The translations under genes were made by a program, and so were the position numbers. From positions 1 through 49,343 of the forward strand of contig NZ_RIAS01000026.1 in the NCBI RefSeq assembly GCF_003719335.1: a stretch of DNA of 49,343 nt. The letters are read 5' to 3'. This DNA is from Paenibacillus amylolyticus (GTDB lineage Bacteria > Bacillota > Bacilli > Paenibacillales > Paenibacillaceae). Shown piece by piece: positions 40,063-47,872 of this stretch; position 1 is the first letter of the stretch, and each line of letters begins with the position of its first letter. The notes under the pieces were generated by a model that saw only the letters and a program-made list of their open reading frames with translations, had not been told where the DNA came from and searched no databases.

Positions 40063-40455
40063 ATGGCACAAGTACAATACTATGGGACAGGTCGTCGTAA
40101 ACATTCGGTAGCACGTGTTCGCCTTGTACCGGGTGAAGGACGCATTGTCATCAATAAACGTGATATTAATGAATACTTTGGTTTGGAAACACTCAAACTG
40201 ATCGTAAAACAACCACTGACTTTGACAGAAACGCTCACTAACTATGACGTTTTGGTTATCGCTCATGGTGGCGGAATCTCCGGTCAAGCCGGCGCAATCC
40301 GTCACGGTATCTCCCGCGCTCTGCTTAAGGCAGATCCAGAATACCGTGCTTCCCTGAAAAAAGCAGGATTCCTGACTCGTGACCCACGTATGAAAGAACG
40401 TAAAAAATACGGTCTTAAAGCGGCTCGTCGCGCTCCTCAGTTCTCCAAACGTTAA
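40063..40455 (+). CDS. rpsI: Ribosomal protein S9
   Basis: This 130-residue 30S head protein has a basic C-terminal tail, ending RAPQFSKR, that touches P-site tRNA. Text YYGTGRRKHSVARVRLVPGE and HGGGISGQAGAIRHGISRAL is typical. ATG 40063 follows AAAAGGAGG. A terminator follows. Confidence 0.97.
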   Translation: MAQVQYYGTGRRKHSVARVRLVPGEGRIVINKRDINEYFGLETLKLIVKQPLTLTETLTNYDVLVIAHGGGISGQAGAIRHGISRALLKADPEYRASLKKAGFLTRDPRMKERKKYGLKAARRAPQFSKR

Positions 40456-40463
40456 GATTTTTC

Positions 40464-40494
40464 AAAGTCCTTGGCTTCGGCCAGGGACTTTTTT
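40464..40494 (+). terminator. Terminator after rpsI
   Basis: AAGTCCTTGGC (40465-40475) and GCCAGGGACTT (40480-40490) form an 11-base-pair stem with a TTCG loop and a run of T. Confidence 0.9.
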
Positions 40495-41149
40495 ATGTTT
40501 TACAAACTAACTAGGCTGCCCAGCGCATTTGCTTACTCTACGGCAGGCAACTTGAATCCCGATGAGACGGACAGGGAATCAAGAGAATAGATGTAACAAA
40601 AGTTTTGTATTTACATGAATTATGATCTAATACATATCTATGTTAACTCCTTAATCCATATGAGATTCAAATTCATTAATACACCTCCATCCTCAAATCC
40701 CCTTCCATGGCTTGATTCTCTGTATAATCTAGTCTTAACTATGGTTAGCAAAAATCTTATCTGTGTTCATCACTAATACTATTACTCCAGATCGATATCA
40801 TTTTTCTCATGTCTGAGTTATCAGTCTTTTTTATGGATACGATAAAGGGTTCTTACTTTTGCTATTTGATGGAGTTGCAGTCTCAGGCTTTCAATATTCC
40901 CGATTGAGGACGTTCCTTTGACAGGATACGCTTCCTAGTGATGAAAAATATTCCATCGTTCATCCCAAGAATCCAACAATAGCAACGATTTTCGCTCTTT
41001 AAGAACTCGAGCACTTGAAAGTTGCATTCATGAGATTTTGTATAGTTTTGCCTATATTTCATCTGAAAGCCTAATAAACACTAAAAATTGTGCGCTATTA
41101 TGTTGTTTTTTTGTGAGTATAACTGATGTAATTTACCAGATGGCAGGCA
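40495..41149 (+). other. Gene-free AT-rich region between rpsI and cysH
   Basis: No open frame of 60 codons or more exists on either strand, and I recognise no RNA family. A TATAAT at 40723 lacks a partner -35. GAATCAAG near 40577 and CTTGATTC near 40711 are complementary, but over 130 bases apart. In B. subtilis two genes (ybaJ, ybaK) lie at this place; this may be a decayed remnant, but no coding similarity is visible. Confidence 0.5.
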
Positions 41150-41177
41150 TTGACATCCCGAGTGAAAGATTTATACT
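41150..41177 (+). promoter_or_regulatory. SigA promoter of cysH
   Basis: TTGACA (41150-41155) and TATACT (41172-41177) are 16 bases apart. The predicted leader is only about 60 bases, too short for a SAM riboswitch. An AT-rich patch over the start site (near 41178-41200) could be an operator, but I cannot assign it. Confidence 0.65.
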
Positions 41178-41245
41178 ATACATAATTCATATTAGATTAG
41201 TCGGCTTTTTGTAGTTTGTAGATCATGAATGGGGGAAATAGAACA

Positions 41246-41938
41246 ATGAACTTGTTAGAAAAGGAAGAACTGGCTCGTACAAAAGCAGAGGAACTGGAGC
41301 ACGCTAGTCCAGAGGATATTATTCGCTACGCGGTTGAAACATTTCCTAATATCACATTTGCCTGCAGCTTTGGTGCAGAAGATGTTGTACTTGTAGATAT
41401 GTTGCAAAAAATTAGCCCGTCTACTGATGTTTTTTATCTGGATACAGATTTTCATTTCCAGGAAACATATGATACCCGTGATCGGATGCAAGAAAAGTAC
41501 AATCTTGAGTTTGTAAGAGTGTCGCCAAAAATTACACCTGAAGAACAAGCTGCTCAGCATGGGGAAGAACTGTGGAAATCCGATCCCAATGCTTGTTGTA
41601 ACATTCGTAAGGTAGAGCCTCTGACACGTATTCTATCGCAGTATGATGCATGGATTACGGGAATTCGTAGAGATCAGGCACCGACTCGTGCCAATGCCAA
41701 GAAGGTTGAATATGATACGAAGTTTGGTCTGATGAAATTTAATCCTATTGCACATTGGACGAATGAGGATGTATGGGAGTACATCCGTGCCAATAACGTG
41801 ACATACAATCCGTTGCATGATCAGAACTACCCGAGTATCGGATGCGAGCATTGCACACGTCAAGTTATGCCTGGGGAAGATCCTCGTGCGGGGCGTTGGT
41901 CTGGTAATGATAAAACGGAGTGCGGATTGCATAAATAA
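41246..41938 (+). CDS. cysH: Assimilatory APS/PAPS reductase with 4Fe-4S motif
   Basis: This 230-residue enzyme reduces activated sulfate (adenylyl sulfate or its 3'-phosphate) to sulfite using thioredoxin. The paired Cys117-Cys118 and Cys200-x-x-Cys203 form the iron-sulfur motif usual in Gram-positive and plant-type enzymes that can use APS. The catalytic Cys226 lies in the C-terminal ECGLH. SFGAEDVVLVDML and GIRRDQAPTRAN bind substrate. ATG 41246 is 10 bases from GGGGGA; ATG 41225 precedes that site and is less likely. It stands with sat, so the substrate made next door is APS. No cysC kinase gene is seen, which favours APS use. Confidence 0.93.
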   Translation: MNLLEKEELARTKAEELEHASPEDIIRYAVETFPNITFACSFGAEDVVLVDMLQKISPSTDVFYLDTDFHFQETYDTRDRMQEKYNLEFVRVSPKITPEEQAAQHGEELWKSDPNACCNIRKVEPLTRILSQYDAWITGIRRDQAPTRANAKKVEYDTKFGLMKFNPIAHWTNEDVWEYIRANNVTYNPLHDQNYPSIGCEHCTRQVMPGEDPRAGRWSGNDKTECGLHK

Positions 41939-41981
41939 GCTATAAAATAGAGTAATGACTGTGCAAATGTTTTTTTACATT

Positions 41982-42010
41982 AAACCATTTTTAAAATTAT
42001 AAAGTGGTTT
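41982..42010 (+). other. Hairpin between cysH and sat
   Basis: AAACCATTTT (41982-41991) and AAAGTGGTTT (42001-42010) pair with one G-T over a TAAAATTAT-type loop. It is followed by TCAC rather than a T-run, so any terminating effect is partial at best. Confidence 0.4.
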
Positions 42011-42049
42011 TCACTAAAATATCGGATGTTTTAATAAGGAGCTGACAAG

Positions 42050-43219
42050 ATGACTTCGATTCTGCCTCATGGAGGTACGCTGGTGCAGCGTATCGTACAA
42101 GGAGAAGAACGTGAGCAATTATTGCAGAAAAGCAAAAACCTGAACTCATTACAGATTAATACCTGGACAATCTCAGATTTGGATTTGATTGGCGTAGGGG
42201 CTTTTTCACCGCTTCAAGGATTCATGAATGAGGAAGATTATCTATCTGTCGTATCCGGAATGCGTTTGGCAGATGGCACCGTATGGAGTATACCGATTAC
42301 ACTGGCTGTAAATGATCAACAGGCTGCCTCACTTCGTAAAGGTGAAACGGTAGCTCTTGTTGGTGAAGCGGATGGAGTAACGTACGGTCTGCTTGAGGTT
42401 CAAAGCATCTATAAGGTGGATCAGGGAGAGGAAGCACGCCGTGTTTTCAAAACCGATGATCCTGAACATCCTGGTGTAAATAAACTGCTGGAGCGTCCTG
42501 CAACATATGTAGGAGGTCCAATTCAAGTGTTGAACCGTCCGAAACCGGCCAAGTTTGAAGATTTCTATTATGATCCGGCTCAGACGCGTAAGATTTTCCA
42601 GGATAAAGGATGGAGAACCGTGGTTGGTTTTCAGACACGTAACCCTGTACACCGGGCTCATGAATATATTCAGAAAAGTGCAATGGAAATCGTTGATGCA
42701 CTTTTCTTGAATCCACTTGTGGGTGAGACTAAGTCTGATGATGTCCCTGCGAATGTGCGTATGAAGAGCTACTTGGTATTGCTGGAGAACTATTATCCGG
42801 CGGATCGTGCGTTTCTGGGTGTATTCCCGGCTGCAATGCGGTATGCGGGACCTCGTGAAGCCATTTTCCATGCAATGGTACGTAAAAATTATGGCTGCAC
42901 CCACTTTATCGTAGGGCGTGATCATGCGGGTGTAGGTGATTATTATGGAACCTATGAAGCACAAGAGATATTCTCTAATTTTACGGCGGAGGAACTGGGT
43001 ATTACACCACTGTTCTTCGAACACAGTTTCTTCTGCACCAAATGCGGAAATATGGCTTCCAGCAAAACCTGCCCTCATGACAAAGAACATCATATGACTC
43101 TGTCGGGAACCAAGGTACGTGGATTGTTGCGCAATGGTGAATGTCCACCGCCAGAATTTACACGTCCTGAGGTTGCTGAAGTGTTGATTGAGGGTATGGC
43201 AGAGCAAGTCCATTCCTAA
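42050..43219 (+). CDS. sat: ATP sulfurylase (sulfate adenylyltransferase)
   Basis: This 389-residue enzyme of the monomeric Sat family makes APS and pyrophosphate from sulfate and ATP. Active-site motifs QTRNPVHRAHEYIQK and GRDHAGVGDYYGTYEAQ are present, and a C-terminal zinc cluster is suggested by FFCTKCGNMASSKTCPHDKE. There is no fused APS kinase domain. The ribosome site AAGGAGCTGAC precedes ATG 42050. With cysH upstream, and cysE-cysS at the other end of the window, it supplies sulfur for cysteine. Confidence 0.95.
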   Translation: MTSILPHGGTLVQRIVQGEEREQLLQKSKNLNSLQINTWTISDLDLIGVGAFSPLQGFMNEEDYLSVVSGMRLADGTVWSIPITLAVNDQQAASLRKGETVALVGEADGVTYGLLEVQSIYKVDQGEEARRVFKTDDPEHPGVNKLLERPATYVGGPIQVLNRPKPAKFEDFYYDPAQTRKIFQDKGWRTVVGFQTRNPVHRAHEYIQKSAMEIVDALFLNPLVGETKSDDVPANVRMKSYLVLLENYYPADRAFLGVFPAAMRYAGPREAIFHAMVRKNYGCTHFIVGRDHAGVGDYYGTYEAQEIFSNFTAEELGITPLFFEHSFFCTKCGNMASSKTCPHDKEHHMTLSGTKVRGLLRNGECPPPEFTRPEVAEVLIEGMAEQVHS

Positions 43220-43220
43220 G

Positions 43221-43250
43221 GTTATATTTGTCCATCTTGTCCCATATAGA
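43221..43250 (+). promoter_or_regulatory. Candidate SigE sporulation promoter of cwlD
   Basis: GTTATATT (43221-43228), then 14 bases, then CATATAGA (43243-43250). This resembles the SigE consensus (GTCATATT, 13-15 bases, CATACAAT) with 7 of 8 and 5 of 8 matches. cwlD is a mother-cell sporulation gene in B. subtilis, which supports it. Confidence 0.5.
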
Positions 43251-43273
43251 TGATTAGAGTCATTTATAGGGAC
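43239..43273 (+). other. Hairpin overlapping the cwlD promoter and ribosome site region
   Basis: GTCCC, TATA and TGA (from 43239) pair with TCA, TATA and GGGAC (to 43273). GAGGTGG and seven T residues then lead into the cwlD ATG. It could be the sat terminator with its T-run displaced, or a translational element. Confidence 0.45.
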
Positions 43274-43287
43274 GAGGTGGTTTTTTT

Positions 43288-44043
43288 ATGCGCAAAAACA
43301 TGGGGAAACATCTGGTAGTCTGGATCCGGTTAAAAACAGTGAAGAGGGTTATGCTGAGCCTGTGTTTGTTGGCTATGTTTGTAGCGGTAGTTTCGTATGA
43401 AATGCCCTCGGCCAAAACGTCAGGATATTGGAGTCTGCCTCTGGCTGGTAAGGTGATCGCTATTGATGCAGGTCATGGAGGGCCAGATGGGGGAGCAGTG
43501 AGCAGGCAGGGAGTTATTGAGAAGGATATCAACTTGTCCATTGCGCTGTATGTTAGAGACTATTTGCAACAGGCAGGAGCTCTTGTTGTGATGACTCGTG
43601 AGATCGATAAGGATTTGGCTGACGAGGGAACGAGAGGATACTCCAGACGCAAGACAGAGGATCTCAAACAGAGAGTGAGGCAGATTGAAGATAAACAGGC
43701 GGATTTATTTATCAGCATTCACATGAACAGTGTGCCATCTAACCGCTGGAGTGGCGCACAAGTCTTCTACACGCCTAATCATCCTGATAACGAAGGTCTT
43801 GCAAATCTGTTACAAGCCGAAATGATTCGGAATTTAGAAAATACAGACCGTATAGCGAAAACAGTGAGTACCGTTTATCTGCTTCAGGCTCTGAAAATCC
43901 CGTCATCACTCGTCGAGGTCGGCTTTTTGTCCCATCCCGAAGAGGCTCGTCTTCTCGCTGAAGAAACGTATCAACGGAAAGTAGCTGCGTCTATTTATAA
44001 CGGTATTCTCCGATATGCTGCAGGTGAACGTCCGAAAAGTTAG
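43288..44043 (+). CDS. cwlD: N-acetylmuramoyl-L-alanine amidase CwlD (spore cortex)
   Basis: This 251-residue zinc amidase of the Amidase_3 family cleaves the peptide from muramic acid so that muramic lactam can form in the spore cortex, which is needed for germination. An N-terminal signal/anchor helix lies at about residues 20-38. The zinc and catalytic residues are visible in AIDAGHGGPDGGAV, VIEKDINLSIAL, FISIHMNSVPSN and LVEVGFLSHPEEA. ATG 43288 follows GAGGTGG. PdaA and GerD act in related steps in Bacillus; gerD and the PdaB homologue are nearby here. Confidence 0.92.
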   Translation: MRKNMGKHLVVWIRLKTVKRVMLSLCLLAMFVAVVSYEMPSAKTSGYWSLPLAGKVIAIDAGHGGPDGGAVSRQGVIEKDINLSIALYVRDYLQQAGALVVMTREIDKDLADEGTRGYSRRKTEDLKQRVRQIEDKQADLFISIHMNSVPSNRWSGAQVFYTPNHPDNEGLANLLQAEMIRNLENTDRIAKTVSTVYLLQALKIPSSLVEVGFLSHPEEARLLAEETYQRKVAASIYNGILRYAAGERPKS

Positions 44044-44121
44044 TCATAAGAAGAAAGGTAGTGCTATAATTGGAACAGCATACCTAACACATGCCAATAG
44101 ATAAAACCGAGGTGCTGTCTG

Positions 44122-45225
44122 ATGTTATCAAAAGAACAGATACTTGAACTTTTACAGCCATTACAGGAACCGCAGCTAGGACAAAGCTTGACGGAACTGG
44201 GATGGATTCGTGACATTATGGTGAAAGAGCATCATGTGGCATTAAGCATGGTGACACTGGAGAATCGGCCAGAAGATGCAACCGCTTTAACGGATGCCGC
44301 ACGTAACTTGCTTTCCCAGCATGGAGTGAAGGATGTACATATCCGCACACGAGTAGCGTCTGAGCATGACCGTCAGAGCCTAAACATGGGACAAGTGGAA
44401 CAAGAGCAAGATCAGGATGAAGTGCTTGTAAAAGGTCATGCAGCGGGTTTGGATGGACATGAGCTGTTAAGTCCTGAGTCGGGAGTTCGTTTTATCGCCG
44501 TAGCTAGTGGTAAAGGGGGCGTAGGTAAGTCAACGGTCACCGTTAATCTAGCTGCTGCTTTGGCACGTCAAGGAAAGAAAGTCGGACTCATTGATGCTGA
44601 TATTTATGGTTTCAGTGTCCCGGATATGATGGGGATCGAGGAATACCCTGTCGTTGAGGATGGGGTGATTCAACCCGTCGAACGTTTTGGCGTCAAAGTG
44701 ATGTCAATGGGGTTCTTCATTCGGGAAAATAATCCGGTGATTTGGCGTGGACCAATGCTTGGCCGGATGCTGCGTCAGTTCTTCACCGATGTTCAGTGGG
44801 GCGAGCTGGATTATATGCTACTGGATCTGCCACCAGGCACGGGGGATGTTGCGCTTGATGTGCATCAGATGTTACCACAGAGCAAAGAGATCATTGTGAC
44901 GACTCCACATGCCACTGCAGCCTTTGTAGCGGCGCGTGCTGGAGCGATGGCCATTCAAACGGAACATGAGCTATTAGGTGTAGTTGAGAACATGGCTTAC
45001 TACGAATGTGGTAAATGTGGGGAGAAGGAGTATGTCTTTGGTCGTGGAGGGGGCGGACGTCTTGCCGAAAGCTTGCACACGGTGCTACTTGCCCAGATTC
45101 CATTAGGTGCTCCGGATAACCATCCTTCCGAGCCGGATTTCTCACCATCTGTGTACAAGGCAGAGACAACCATAGGGGCAATATATGACGAGGTTGCCAA
45201 GTCGATGGAGTCTAAGTTTGAATGA
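44122..45225 (+). CDS. salA: Mrp/NBP35-family P-loop ATPase (SalA/ApbC)
   Basis: This 367-residue protein has an N-terminal DUF59 (MIP18-like) domain of about 90 residues, then an ATPase with the deviant Walker A ASGKGGVGKSTVTVNLAAAL and GLIDADIYGFSVPDM. The CGKCGEKEYVFG pair of cysteines is typical of iron-sulfur carrier members. In B. subtilis SalA represses scoC and so raises protease expression; an Fe-S role is the other known function of the family. I cannot decide between these from sequence. It lies next to cwlD and gerD as in B. subtilis. Confidence 0.9.
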   Translation: MLSKEQILELLQPLQEPQLGQSLTELGWIRDIMVKEHHVALSMVTLENRPEDATALTDAARNLLSQHGVKDVHIRTRVASEHDRQSLNMGQVEQEQDQDEVLVKGHAAGLDGHELLSPESGVRFIAVASGKGGVGKSTVTVNLAAALARQGKKVGLIDADIYGFSVPDMMGIEEYPVVEDGVIQPVERFGVKVMSMGFFIRENNPVIWRGPMLGRMLRQFFTDVQWGELDYMLLDLPPGTGDVALDVHQMLPQSKEIIVTTPHATAAFVAARAGAMAIQTEHELLGVVENMAYYECGKCGEKEYVFGRGGGGRLAESLHTVLLAQIPLGAPDNHPSEPDFSPSVYKAETTIGAIYDEVAKSMESKFE

Positions 45226-45264
45226 GATTTTTTATGTGATTAAAATTTAATGTGCTTATAAATA

Positions 45265-45295
45265 AAGCCTGCGTCCTTTGGATGCAGGCTTTTTG
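45265..45295 (+). terminator. Terminator between salA and gerD (possibly bidirectional)
   Basis: AAGCCTGCGTCC (45265-45276) and GGATGCAGGCTT (45280-45291) form a 12-base-pair stem with one G-T, with T residues after and A residues before. It could also serve gerD on the other strand. Confidence 0.85.
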
Positions 45296-45374
45296 ACATC
45301 ATCTCTAATTTAAAAATGGAGGAGCATCAACATCAAGATTTTATTTGTTGGGGAATTTGTATCAGCCCATAGTC

Positions 45375-46112
45375 TTATGAACTTCCACCACCACCACCTG
45401 AGTCTCCACCTCCAGAATCACCATTGCCACCATCTCCCCCGTCCTGACCCTTTTGCCCACCACCACTTTCCGTCTTAGGCTGGAGTTCTTCTTGTACCAC
45501 TTTTTTCAGCAAAGTAAGAACTTCCATACGAAACAAAGGATTTTGCATCACTTCCTGCATAACGGTCATCGTTTGTTTTCGGTATTCCGGGGTTTTGGTC
45601 ATATCCATAAACATTTTGGATACCTCAGGTGATTTCATGATATCCCCAATCGACTTCTGGTACGTCGGATCTTTGATCAGCTGCATATGCAATTGTTTAC
45701 TTTGTCCGTTGATCGCTTTGGCGAATTCACCAGCAAATTGCGGATCGGTCATGATTTTCTCGAATTCCTTCTGGTATTCCGGAGCGGTTATGGTATCTTT
45801 TACAGCAATACGTATTTGTTCCGAAGATTGCATTGGCATTAACATTTTCATACCCACCGTTCCCGATCCACCACCAGAGCTGCCGCCTGCTTCTGACCCG
45901 CTGCCTCCACCGCCTCCAGAGGAGCTTTGACCCGTTAGAGCTTCTTCAACGGCTTTCTTTCCTTCATCACTTTTTAAAATATCTACGACCATCGTTTTCA
46001 TCTCTTTATAACTGCCCTGAGGAGGCGAAGAACTCTGATCTGAACCGCAGCCGGCAAGCATGACGGATAGCCCCAATACAACGCAGCATAGCTGCCACAT
46101 AGGCCGTTTCAT
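45375..46112 (-). CDS. gerD: Spore germination lipoprotein GerD
   Basis: This 245-residue lipoprotein of the inner spore membrane is needed for clustering of germinant receptors in Bacillus. The signal peptide ends at the lipobox LAGC with Cys22. The conserved core (about residues 35-60 and 85-205) is helical and methionine-rich. Unlike the roughly 185-residue B. subtilis protein, as I recall it, this one has a Gly/Ser-rich insert near residues 64-86 and a Gly/Asp/Ser-rich C-terminal tail from about residue 216. It is on the minus strand between salA and kbaA, the order I recall in B. subtilis. A SigG-like promoter lies upstream. Confidence 0.92.
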   Translation of the reverse strand: MKRPMWQLCCVVLGLSVMLAGCGSDQSSSPPQGSYKEMKTMVVDILKSDEGKKAVEEALTGQSSSGGGGGSGSEAGGSSGGGSGTVGMKMLMPMQSSEQIRIAVKDTITAPEYQKEFEKIMTDPQFAGEFAKAINGQSKQLHMQLIKDPTYQKSIGDIMKSPEVSKMFMDMTKTPEYRKQTMTVMQEVMQNPLFRMEVLTLLKKVVQEELQPKTESGGGQKGQDGGDGGNGDSGGGDSGGGGGSS

Positions 46113-46145
46113 GTGTACAATCCCTCCTTGATTAGATACTGGATG

Positions 46146-46175
46146 TAGTATGTGATGGGAAAGGGGGAAATATGT
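46146..46175 (-). promoter_or_regulatory. Candidate SigG promoter of gerD
   Basis: On the minus strand, ACATA (46171-46175) is followed after 18 bases by a perfect CATACTA (46146-46152). The SigG consensus is GMATR, 18 bases, CATNMTA, so 11 of 12 positions match. gerD is SigG-dependent in B. subtilis. Confidence 0.65.
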
Positions 46176-46237
46176 TGAGCAATGATGGTTTTTTGCTGTG
46201 AAGGTTGGTAAAATAAACTCTCGGGGGTGGAAAACAT

Positions 46238-46852
46238 TTGAATTTACGTAGATGGTTTTTCCTGTTTTGGACAGCCTTGCTTATTGGCGCCGCAGGAGCG
46301 TTAGGAACGGGACTGATTATGATGCTGGTCAACGGGGAGAAAACGAACGGAATTGCAGACTTTATGTTGTATCTTCTGATTCTGTTTGGCTCAGGAGTGA
46401 TGATTAGCGTATATTCACAAATGGGTTTCTTTGCATATCTCATCTTGAATTATATGGGCAAGGGTGTATTCCCAAGACGCGGATGGCAGATTGTGCAGAT
46501 TGTGCTGACTGTGCTGGCTTTGCTGGACATCATGTTTTTGCGTTTATTTGTCGGAGGAGGACGAGAGCGTATCTCGGACATTGTGCTGGGACTGATCATT
46601 TTGGCGACTGCAATTGTTACCGCTTACGTGAAAGTGAAACAGACACATATCTCTGCGCTGGTGCCAACGCTCTTTTTCATGATCGCCGTGACTGCAGTGG
46701 AAACGATCGGTGTACTCCGTATTGACGTTAATGCAGCCACGATCTTTATTGTTATCCCTTTGCTGTTGTGTAATGCATATCAGATGCTAATCCTGCACAA
46801 ACTGGTCGATAGTTCAAAAGAAGGGGCTGTGACTCCTGCTCCGAGTCGTTGA
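46238..46852 (+). CDS. kbaA: KinB-signalling pathway activation protein KbaA
   Basis: This 204-residue polytopic membrane protein has about six hydrophobic segments. In B. subtilis KbaA is needed for the KinB route into the sporulation phosphorelay. Identification rests on length, membrane layout (FFLFWTALLIGAAGALGTGL first) and place between gerD and pdaB; the segment FGSGVMISVYSQMGFFAYLI is a conserved block as I recall. The start is TTG 46238, 7 bases behind GGGGGTGG. The divergent gerD promoter lies in the same short intergenic space. The extreme C-terminus is polar. Confidence 0.88.
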   Translation: MNLRRWFFLFWTALLIGAAGALGTGLIMMLVNGEKTNGIADFMLYLLILFGSGVMISVYSQMGFFAYLILNYMGKGVFPRRGWQIVQIVLTVLALLDIMFLRLFVGGGRERISDIVLGLIILATAIVTAYVKVKQTHISALVPTLFFMIAVTAVETIGVLRIDVNAATIFIVIPLLLCNAYQMLILHKLVDSSKEGAVTPAPSR

Positions 46853-46930
46853 ACGAACGTTGGGCATAAAAGAGTTAAGGGTCATACTCATGGACGAGGT
46901 TCCCAAGGTTTCCATAACTGTGAAAAATAC

Positions 46931-46959
46931 AAAAAGAGCTAACTAGGTTAGCTCTTTTT
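46931..46959 (+). terminator. Bidirectional terminator between kbaA and pdaB
   Basis: AAAAAGAGCTAAC (46931-46943) and GTTAGCTCTTTTT (46947-46959) form a perfect 13-base-pair hairpin with T-runs on both strands. It serves the convergent genes kbaA and pdaB. Confidence 0.92.
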
Positions 46960-46973
46960 CAACTGTTTGCGTA

Positions 46974-47750
46974 TTATTGGCCGCTGGCTTGATCGCGGAC
47001 TTCCTTACCCTCTACACTGGAATGATTGAGCAACTCGGATACGGTCACGAATTCATAGCCCTGATTTTTTAATTTGTCGATGATGGCTGGAAGTGCCTCA
47101 TGGGTTTGCTTCGATGAGTCGCTGGCATGCAGCAGGACAATGTCACCGGGATGTGCTTTGCTGACGACACGATCAACAATGGTCTGTACGCCGGGGTTTT
47201 TCCAATCCAGAGAATCCGTATCCCATTGTACAACCTGATAGTTTAGACTGTTCGCAACCTGAAGCACGCGTTTATCAAAATCTCCATTAGGTAATCGCAG
47301 CAAATTAGGTTCTTTTCCCGTTAAATCGGTTAAAATGCTGTGAGCTGTCGAAATTTCCTTGCGGATTTGCTCTTCAGTCAGGCTAGTATAGTTCTCGTGC
47401 CGATGTCCATGACTACCAATCTCATATCCTGCATCTTTAATGGCGTTAACAATTTCCGGATGGGTCTTGCTCCATGGCGAGGAGAGAAAGAAGGTGGCCT
47501 TCTGCACTTTATTCTCCTGAAGAACTTTAAGAATCGGTTCAGTTCGTTTATCACCCCAGCTAATGTCAAAGGTAAGTGCAATGACCTTCTTGTCAGTTGG
47601 CACACTGTAGACGGCGGAAGGTGCTTCTTCCGAGAACACTGACACGTTGCCACTTTCCAAATAAATAATACCAATCGCAAAAATGGCAGCAACGAGCACA
47701 ATCAGATTACGTTTGATCTTTTTGCCGCTGAATACATAGAACGAGTTCAT
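46974..47750 (-). CDS. pdaB: Polysaccharide deacetylase PdaB (sporulation)
   Basis: This 258-residue NodB-family carbohydrate esterase carries an N-terminal membrane anchor (about residues 13-32). In B. subtilis pdaB (ybaN) is needed to keep spores stable late in sporulation, with no proven substrate. NodB motifs: IALTFDISWGDKRTE (motif 1), SHGHRHENYTSL with both metal histidines (motif 2), RLPNGDFD (motif 3), WDTDSLDWK (motif 4) and IVLLHASD (motif 5). Motif 1 has one aspartate followed by IS rather than the usual second Asp (TFDD), which is characteristic of the PdaB group. The start MNSFYVF matches the family. Confidence 0.92.
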   Translation of the reverse strand: MNSFYVFSGKKIKRNLIVLVAAIFAIGIIYLESGNVSVFSEEAPSAVYSVPTDKKVIALTFDISWGDKRTEPILKVLQENKVQKATFFLSSPWSKTHPEIVNAIKDAGYEIGSHGHRHENYTSLTEEQIRKEISTAHSILTDLTGKEPNLLRLPNGDFDKRVLQVANSLNYQVVQWDTDSLDWKNPGVQTIVDRVVSKAHPGDIVLLHASDSSKQTHEALPAIIDKLKNQGYEFVTVSELLNHSSVEGKEVRDQASGQ

Positions 47751-47797
47751 TTCGTTAAGCGCCCCTCTCCCAATAAAGAAATGCTTGTTTACTTTTC

Positions 47798-47825
47798 AAT
47801 GTATGCTCGTACCGTCCAGTTATTC
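47798..47825 (-). promoter_or_regulatory. Candidate SigE promoter of pdaB
   Basis: On the minus strand, GAATAAC (47819-47825), 13 bases, then CATACATT (47798-47805). The -10 matches the SigE consensus at 7 of 8 positions and the -35 is partial. The predicted start is about 40 bases before the pdaB ATG. Confidence 0.5.
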
Positions 47826-47872
47826 GTTTTACATCTTTGTTTGTCCATCATTTCGGTTTGTAGGAGGTTGTT

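Noticed and set aside
40860..41245. SAM riboswitch (S-box) upstream of cysH
   Set aside because: I looked for the conserved S-box blocks and did not find them; the predicted leader is too short.
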